This document shows, piece by piece, positions 58,935-64,000 of a DNA stretch of 64,000 nucleotides; within the stretch, counting starts at the first letter, position 1, and every line of letters starts with the position of its first letter. This DNA comes from Gottfriedia endophytica (GTDB lineage: Bacteria; Bacillota; Bacilli; Bacillales; Bacillaceae_G): positions 1 through 64,000 of the forward strand of contig NZ_JAGIYQ010000015.1 of assembly GCF_017814275.1 (NCBI RefSeq). Reading direction: 5' to 3'. Made by a program: the position numbers and the translations under genes. Under the pieces are notes generated by a model. That model made no database searches. It saw only the letters and a program-made list of their open reading frames with translations, and had not been told where the DNA came from.

Positions 58935-60836
58935 TTATTTTCTTAAATGGTACGGTACTGTTGTAATCACAACATCTTTGTTTCTCAATAACCACATGCG
59001 AAGTAAAAGTGCTGTTTGATTGTGAAGCAAATTGTGCCACCATTTTTTAGGTATAAATTGAGGGATGATAACCTGAATATTTGACTTTGGCTGTTTTTCT
59101 TCTAGTAAATGAATAAACCTTGTTAGTGGTTCTAAAATAGAACGATATTTACTCTTTAATACAACTAGCCTGCAAGGATTACCCCATTCCTCCCATTTTT
59201 CTTCCATTCTATGAATCGATTGATCATCAAATCCTACATAAACGGCAATAAGATCTTCTGAAACCCCTTTTGCAAATGAAAGTGTATTATGTACAACTCG
59301 ATGAGTTCCTGAAACTAGAACTACTGTTATTACTTTATTTGCTTTTGGACGGAATGTACTTAAGTCAATTCGTAATTCATCTGCTACAGCTCGATAGTGA
59401 CGATTGATTGCTAATGAGAAAATAATCAAAATTGGAATGACAATTAGAACAACCCACGCACCGCTTGTAAATTTTGTAAACGCAAAGATAACTGCAACAA
59501 TGGATGTAACAAAAGCACCCACTGTATTGATCGCTAGCTTTACTCTCCAATTTGGGCCTTTTACCCGTTTCCATCGTCTAATTAATCCAAATTGAGCAAT
59601 TGAAAATGAAAGGAAAACGCCTATCGCATATAAAGGAATCAACGCGTTTGTATGTGCTTGGAACGCAATAATTAGGATACTCGCTGTTGCAGCAAGTGCA
59701 ATAATCCCGTTTGAATAACCTAAACGATCTCCTCTCATTGTTAACCCTCTCGGTAGAAAACCGTCAGCCGCAACAATAGCTGCAAGCTGTGAAAATCCAG
59801 TAAAAGTAGAATTTGCTGCAAGGATTAAGACAACAAATGTAAACCATATAATAATTTGATACAGTATTCCGTGTCCAAAATATGACTCAGTTAATTGAGA
59901 TAACATTGTATTATGTGGATTTGGAGCAATACCTTTCACATATAAATGATAAGCAAATCCTAATAAAGTAACAGAAGTAATAACACCAAGCGCAATATAT
60001 GTTTTAATTGCATTTTTTTGTTGCGGTTCTCTAAAAATTGGAACAGCATTTGAAATTGTTTCAATCCCTGTTAAAGCTGAACACGCAGAACTAAATGCTT
60101 TTAAGATAAGCAGAACACTCAATCCTTGTGGAACAGTTCCAAACGAAGGTGTCGAATGCTGGACAAAACCATGCTGGAATTCATCAAAGAAACCTGTAAA
60201 GATTAAAAGTAACATACATCCCATAAATCCGATTGTTGGCCATGCGAAGATTTTTGCGGATTCAGCTACACCACGCAAATTGACAACAAGTAAGACAAAA
60301 ACACAAAATATCGCTAATACTGTTTCATACGGAGCAACAGCTGGATAAGCAGATGAAACTGCCTCAAGTGCTGCTGAAACAGAAACGGCAACCGTTAATA
60401 TATAATCTACAAGAAGGGAACTTGAAGCAACTAAAGAAACCCATCTTGGCTTAAAGTTGTCTTTTGCTATGGCATAAGCCCCTCCCCCATTAGGGTACGC
60501 CAAAACTCCCATTATATAGGACACGATTAAAATAAAAAGAAGAACAACAGTTGAAATCGTAATTGGTATGATATACCATTTCGCATCTGGTCCAAGTTTC
60601 ATTAATTCTGTCATACCTGACTCCGGACCATACGAAACAGATGAATAAAGATCGGCAGACAGGATTGGTAAAGCAATGAACCAAATCAATTTATTGTGCT
60701 GAGCATTTAATTCCGCTGTTCTCATCGGTCTTCCAATCAGAACACGTTTAACGCTATTAAAGTTTGATATCGAAAACCAAATAGCAAGCAACGCAACAAT
60801 AAATAAGATAATTTCTAAAATATCTGATGGATGCAA
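58935..60836 (-). CDS. kimA: High-affinity potassium importer KimA (APC superfamily)
   Basis: KimA takes up K+ and is inhibited by c-di-AMP. The 633-aa protein has APC/KUP-like spans with FSVKRVLIGRPMR-type start (NSVKRVLIGRPM), LSADLYSSVSYGPE, YPNGGGAYAIAKDN, KAFSSACSALTGIETISNAVP and ANSTFTGFSQLA, then a soluble C-terminal domain ending HNQTALLLRMWLLRNKDVV. The TTG at 60836 follows AAAGGGGATAAAAAA. An extra membrane span (ILEIILFIVALLAIWFSIS) precedes the normal KimA start. A c-di-AMP riboswitch lies upstream. Confidence 0.93.
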   Translation of the reverse strand: MHPSDILEIILFIVALLAIWFSISNFNSVKRVLIGRPMRTAELNAQHNKLIWFIALPILSADLYSSVSYGPESGMTELMKLGPDAKWYIIPITISTVVLLFILIVSYIMGVLAYPNGGGAYAIAKDNFKPRWVSLVASSSLLVDYILTVAVSVSAALEAVSSAYPAVAPYETVLAIFCVFVLLVVNLRGVAESAKIFAWPTIGFMGCMLLLIFTGFFDEFQHGFVQHSTPSFGTVPQGLSVLLILKAFSSACSALTGIETISNAVPIFREPQQKNAIKTYIALGVITSVTLLGFAYHLYVKGIAPNPHNTMLSQLTESYFGHGILYQIIIWFTFVVLILAANSTFTGFSQLAAIVAADGFLPRGLTMRGDRLGYSNGIIALAATASILIIAFQAHTNALIPLYAIGVFLSFSIAQFGLIRRWKRVKGPNWRVKLAINTVGAFVTSIVAVIFAFTKFTSGAWVVLIVIPILIIFSLAINRHYRAVADELRIDLSTFRPKANKVITVVLVSGTHRVVHNTLSFAKGVSEDLIAVYVGFDDQSIHRMEEKWEEWGNPCRLVVLKSKYRSILEPLTRFIHLLEEKQPKSNIQVIIPQFIPKKWWHNLLHNQTALLLRMWLLRNKDVVITTVPYHLRK

Positions 60837-60861
60837 TTTTTTATCCCCTTTCAAAAAACAT

Positions 60862-60892
60862 AAAAAAAACACTAAGTCGTTTACTTAGTGTT
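60862..60892 (-). terminator. Riboswitch-controlled terminator of kimA
   Basis: Minus strand: AACACTAAGT and ACTTAGTGTT form a 10-bp stem with loop AAACG and eight T. Its 5' arm (60879-60889, ACTAAGTAAAC) can instead pair with GTTTACTTTAGT (60903-60914) just upstream, an antiterminator. Confidence 0.92.
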
Positions 60893-60899
60893 TGCAAAA

Positions 60900-61050
60900 C
60901 ATACTAAAGTAAACCTACTCTCTATATGCTGACGAGGTTAGCTGTCGGATTCGGGATTAAAGAGTACCCCTACCTTCACTAAGAAGGATTCACCCCATAA
61001 AAAATGGTTCCCCCGCTCTTTTCAGATTAAGCAATTTAAGGTTTTAAAAT
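60900..61050 (-). ncRNA. Cyclic di-AMP riboswitch (ydaO/yuaA type)
   Basis: The minus strand has the conserved ydaO-yuaA words in order: GCGGGGGAACCA, GGGGTGAATCC, GGTAGGGGTACTCTTTAATCC, GAATCCGACAGCTAACCTCG. The terminator follows about 20 nt later, and the kimA TTG after that. c-di-AMP binding turns such leaders off. This is the known arrangement for kimA (ydaO) in B. subtilis. Confidence 0.95.
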
Positions 61051-61316
61051 GTTTAATATTTATTTTTATAAATGTAAATATATATCTGCTGGTTAAAATT
61101 GTAAAGTTAATTTTTCTATTGATTTGTAAATTTTAATGAAGTGAATTTTATTTAGAAAATATCAAAGTGCATTATTGAAAAATGGAAATAAAAAAGCAAA
61201 AAGTATAATTACTCTCTGCTCTGCATTTCTATAAATTATTGGATAGTAAAAACTTTCATTCCCTAATTTTTATAAGCTATTTTCTTATTCATTGTAGTTA
61301 ATTTCAGTATGTGTAA

Positions 61317-61447
61317 ATTGATTGGAACGTAGGAATGCTCGCTTTCCTTGGGACGTGAGCTGAGCCTCCTCGTCGCATACGCTCCTGTGGGGTCTCAGCC
61401 TTCCCACATTTCCCACAGGAGCCCTTCATCCTTCCGTTCCAATCAAC
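61317..61447. repeat. Dispersed intergenic repeat, copy 9
   Basis: Core ATTGATTGGAACGTAGGAATG to CCGTTCCAATCAAC, the GACGTGAGCTGAGCC sub-type shared with copy 1. TTGGAACG at left faces CGTTCCAA at right. The rest of the 780-bp gap 60837-61614 holds the riboswitch and an AT-rich stretch (61051-61310) with nothing I can name. Confidence 0.85.
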
Positions 61448-61614
61448 CTCTGTCTTTAAAGTTATAAAACCTTATAGCAACAAGCTTTAATAAAAGAGAC
61501 ATCCATGCTAATAAAAATTCGCACCATGGTGATAACTAAATTCGAACTACTCTGCACAAAATCTTGATATTTTTTTAGTAAGATAATAAGCAAATAATTT
61601 TGGAGGTTATCTAT

Positions 61615-62583
61615 TTGAAAAAGCTATTTTTGGTTTCATCTATTATTTCAATTTCTTTCCTTTTCAGTGCTTGTTCAGCAAATAATCCAAAAGATAGTTT
61701 AACAGAAAATAAACAAGTAACAAAAAAGGACAACAATAAAAAAACTATTGTTTCATTAAATAATTCATTTTACATAAAAAACAATCATCTAAAGATTGAG
61801 CATATTCATGGAACTGGCTATCCAGGTAACATGAATGGATTTGTCATAGCAACTCATAATGGAATAAAAATCTATAATGGACAAGATTGGTACGAAACAA
61901 AAGAAAATAATAATGACTATATGGGATTCCAAGCAACTACTAACGGATTTTTTGCTAGTGGGCATCCCGAATCCAATTCTAATTTAAAAAACCCATTAGG
62001 ATTAGTTAAAAGTGTAGATGGAGGAAAAACAATTTCGCCAATTAAATTTTATGGTGTAACAGATTTTCATAACATGTCTGTTGGCTATTTTAGTCATGAC
62101 ATTTTTGTATTTAATCAAGAAAAGAACTCAGAATTAGATACTGGATTTTATATAAGTAAAAATGAAGGGGAATCATGGAAACAAATAATCCCTAAAGGAT
62201 TACCTAATTCTTTAAATTCGTTTAGTTTACATCCTAGTAAGACTAGTCTTATCGCAATGAATTCTAATGAAGGATTATATTTATCAACAGATGAAGGGAA
62301 ATCATTTTCTTTAATTAGTTCTCCTTCTGAAATAAATACATCAACTTTTTCAGATAAATATTTATACTACATCATATTTCAAAACGGGAAGAAAAATTTA
62401 CAGCGATACGATTTAGTATCAAATCAAACGTCACCTTTATCGTTACCGGAGCTATCTAAAGATGATATGGTAATGTTTATTTCAATAAATCCTAAAGATG
62501 AAAGAAAAATGACCTTCACAACAATGAAAAATAAAATATTTCAATCACTAGATGAAGGGAAAACATGGAAAGAGATTCTATAA
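61615..62583 (+). CDS. Lipoprotein with BNR/sialidase-like repeats (F510_1955-type)
   Basis: A 322-aa lipoprotein: signal LFLVSSIISISFLFSACSAN with lipobox Cys, then a propeller-like domain with Asp-box-type turns (KSVDGGKTI, ISKNEGESWK, LSTDEGKSF, QSLDEGKTW) and IEHIHGTGYP. The His-containing start and four BNR turns recall proteins annotated as F510_1955 family glycosylhydrolases; enzymatic activity is not evident. TTG start at 61615 after TGGAGGTTATCTA. Convergent with the ferredoxin-like gene. Confidence 0.82.
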   Translation: MKKLFLVSSIISISFLFSACSANNPKDSLTENKQVTKKDNNKKTIVSLNNSFYIKNNHLKIEHIHGTGYPGNMNGFVIATHNGIKIYNGQDWYETKENNNDYMGFQATTNGFFASGHPESNSNLKNPLGLVKSVDGGKTISPIKFYGVTDFHNMSVGYFSHDIFVFNQEKNSELDTGFYISKNEGESWKQIIPKGLPNSLNSFSLHPSKTSLIAMNSNEGLYLSTDEGKSFSLISSPSEINTSTFSDKYLYYIIFQNGKKNLQRYDLVSNQTSPLSLPELSKDDMVMFISINPKDERKMTFTTMKNKIFQSLDEGKTWKEIL

Positions 62584-62606
62584 TAAATATAAATACCTTG
62601 ATACGT

Positions 62607-62644
62607 AAAAACCCACAAAGAATAGTAATTTCTTTGCGGGTTTT
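62607..62644. terminator. Bidirectional terminator
   Basis: AAAACCCACAAAGAA and TTCTTTGCGGGTTTT pair with one mismatch; T-rich on the plus strand, and usable by the minus-strand genes. Confidence 0.85.
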
Positions 62645-62688
62645 CTTCATCTATTAGGAACTTTATAGCCTCTATTTTATAGCTTATA

Positions 62689-62994
62689 CTAGCTATTCTT
62701 AATAAAATAAAATTGGTTTTTACTCATTATTGTATCTTTAGATAGTTGTTTGATTAATAAATCTCCTATCTCAGCATCTACATTCTCATACCATATTCCA
62801 TTTGGATACAATACAACTACAGGACCATGTAGGCATTCACCATTACATAATGTTTTTGTTGTATGAACAATATCTTCTAATCTACATTCTTTTATTGTTT
62901 CTCTTATGACTTCTGTTACTTTTTCTGCTCCTTTTAGCTTACAACTCTTTCCATTACACAGTAGTACATGATACTTTTTATTTGTAATCCCCAT
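62689..62994 (-). CDS. Thioredoxin-like [2Fe-2S] ferredoxin domain protein
   Basis: A 101-aa protein with four Cys in the order expected for thioredoxin-like [2Fe-2S] ferredoxins: LLCNGKSCKLKGA (two) and TLCNGECLHGP (two), and VVLYPNGIWYENV, typical of the family C-terminus. ATG at 62994 follows GAGGAGAATATTA. It lies 65 bp after the multicopper oxidase on the same strand and is likely co-transcribed with it. Confidence 0.88.
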   Translation of the reverse strand: MGITNKKYHVLLCNGKSCKLKGAEKVTEVIRETIKECRLEDIVHTTKTLCNGECLHGPVVVLYPNGIWYENVDAEIGDLLIKQLSKDTIMSKNQFYFIKNS

Positions 62995-63059
62995 TAATAT
63001 TCTCCTCTGTATAAACATTTTTAGACAATGTCATTAAGGAACTTATTCTAGAGAGATAG

Positions 63060-64000
63060 CTATTCTGGCATATTTCCAGCACTAGCATTTGGCTTATAGT
63101 CTGTTTTATATCCTTCATACTTGACCTCAGAAACCATACCAGCTGCTGCATGGTGTAAGTCATGACAATGGAACATCCAATTTCCTGGATTGTCTGCCTT
63201 AAATGCAACAACGTATTCTTCCCCAGGCTTTAAACTCAATGTATCTTTTATAATTGGTGAACCAGTAACCGGTATACCATTCTTACTTAATATTTGGAAG
63301 AAATGACCATGCAAGTGCATTGGATGATTATCCATCATAGAAGTATTTTTTAATGTTACTTTCACTAAATCACCTTTTTTTACAATTAAAGGTGGAATAT
63401 TAGGGAACGATTTTTTATTAATAGTATATTGCATACTATTCCCCTTCATTGATGTTCCAAGATTCATAACATATTCAAGGTTATATTTAGTATTTAATGT
63501 AAATTCACCTAATTTGGGTTGACCATACTTCGTAAGATCTACGACTAGTAATGACTCTTTTTCATTTGGATGGTCAGTCCCTTTCTTTACATCATCATAA
63601 ACAATCATTGTTTTCATGCCTTTGACTGCTTTTCCTTCCCCATGTTCTTCGATATACCATTTACCTGGATTTTTAACAGTAAACTCTACATCATATCGTT
63701 CACCTGGTGAAATAGAAAGTAGCTCATTTTTTATTAGTTGAGGTTTATTTAGTGACTGTCCATCCGTTGCAATGATTTTAAAAGCATGACCATGCAAATG
63801 AATGGCATGTGTTAAATATCCTGCATTTATGAAACGCAGACGCACTCTGTCACCCTTTTTCACATGCAATTCTTTTGTCAAACCATTACTTTTCCCATTG
63901 ATTGTATACACGTCATACATGCTCATATTATGTCCCCTCATATTCATTGAAGAAGACATATGATCCATGTTCATGGAACTATGGTCCATTCCTGACATAT
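63060..64000 (-). CDS. Multicopper oxidase, C-terminal part (cut by the window edge)
   Basis: At least 313 residues of a copper oxidase; the N-terminal cupredoxin domain lies beyond the window. Visible: a Met/His-rich stretch (DHSSMNMDHMSSSMNMRGHN), a middle domain with AIHLHGHAFKI, and the C-terminal domain with copper ligands HPMHLHGHFFQIL and HCHDLHHAAAGM (Cys-His-x3-His). Met-rich segments occur in cuprous oxidases such as CueO, so Cu(I) oxidation or laccase activity is likely. Followed by the ferredoxin-like gene. Confidence 0.93.
   Translation of the reverse strand, partial: MSGMDHSSMNMDHMSSSMNMRGHNMSMYDVYTINGKSNGLTKELHVKKGDRVRLRFINAGYLTHAIHLHGHAFKIIATDGQSLNKPQLIKNELLSISPGERYDVEFTVKNPGKWYIEEHGEGKAVKGMKTMIVYDDVKKGTDHPNEKESLLVVDLTKYGQPKLGEFTLNTKYNLEYVMNLGTSMKGNSMQYTINKKSFPNIPPLIVKKGDLVKVTLKNTSMMDNHPMHLHGHFFQILSKNGIPVTGSPIIKDTLSLKPGEEYVVAFKADNPGNWMFHCHDLHHAAAGMVSEVKYEGYKTDYKPNASAGNMPE

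Noticed and set aside
62978-63211. Open frame overlapping the end of the multicopper oxidase
   Set aside because: It lies in another frame of a clearly coding region, has no ribosome site and resembles nothing.

Overview
The window is a low-GC, densely packed Gram-positive chromosome segment. Gene content and order (cggR-gapA-pgk-tpiA-gpmI-eno; rpoN/sigL; clpP next to a tRNA-Arg; crh-whiA-yvcK-rapZ-yvcI; trxB-yvcD; yvoF-ppaX-yvoD-lgt-hprK; yvlD-yvlC-uvrA-uvrB) match one arm of the Bacillus subtilis chromosome, so the host is a Bacillaceae member. Several features show it is not a close relative of B. subtilis or B. cereus: a GapA of the staphylococcal/streptococcal kind, many copies of a 130-230 bp intergenic repeat, and different genes between the conserved blocks. 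I cannot name the species.

Layout. 1-115: the 5' end of a group II intron, inserted just after the eno terminator. 213-7293: the glycolytic operon, preceded by a full CggR operator and read leftward. 7474-12423: a glutaredoxin-like protein, sigma-54 with a cre box, and a partial cellobiose/chitobiose set (ChbG-type deacetylase, GH4 6-phospho-beta-glucosidase, lone PTS EIIA). 12894-14150: a small DUF gene preceded by a structured RNA with its own promoter and terminator, then a tRNA-Arg locus with two extra tRNA 5' halves, then the CtsR-controlled clpP promoter. 14183-28139: conserved housekeeping genes for protein quality control, catabolite regulation (Crh, HprK), cell shape and envelope precursor control (YvcK, RapZ, WhiA), redox and lipoprotein maturation, interrupted by a covarying palindromic repeat cluster (21763-22057) and one secreted Big_2 protein. 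28265-33126: uvrBA with a likely LexA box.

From 33 kb on, the content is accessory and mostly envelope and metal related: a YtrA-type GntR/ABC operon, a nitroreductase, a Fur-controlled FTR1 iron permease plus a lipoprotein made of the same helical module, HelD, a Zur-controlled zinc importer, a GH18 protein, a two-component system followed by a lipoprotein and two paralogous secreted helical proteins, a Fur-controlled PepSY protein, a second two-component system beside an RND pump, KimA under a c-di-AMP riboswitch, and, at the right edge, a lipoprotein, a [2Fe-2S] ferredoxin-like protein and a truncated multicopper oxidase.

Transcription units are mostly bounded by clear intrinsic terminators. 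Recognisable operators (CggR, cre, CtsR, LexA, YtrA-like, Fur twice, Zur) and the riboswitch tie the units to glycolytic flux, carbon catabolite control, heat shock, DNA damage, iron, zinc and c-di-AMP/potassium. The best candidates for undescribed biology are the tRNA-Arg 5'-half array, the structured RNA at 13243-13367, the covarying repeat, the shared FTR1/lipoprotein module, and the two-component system with secreted helical partners.
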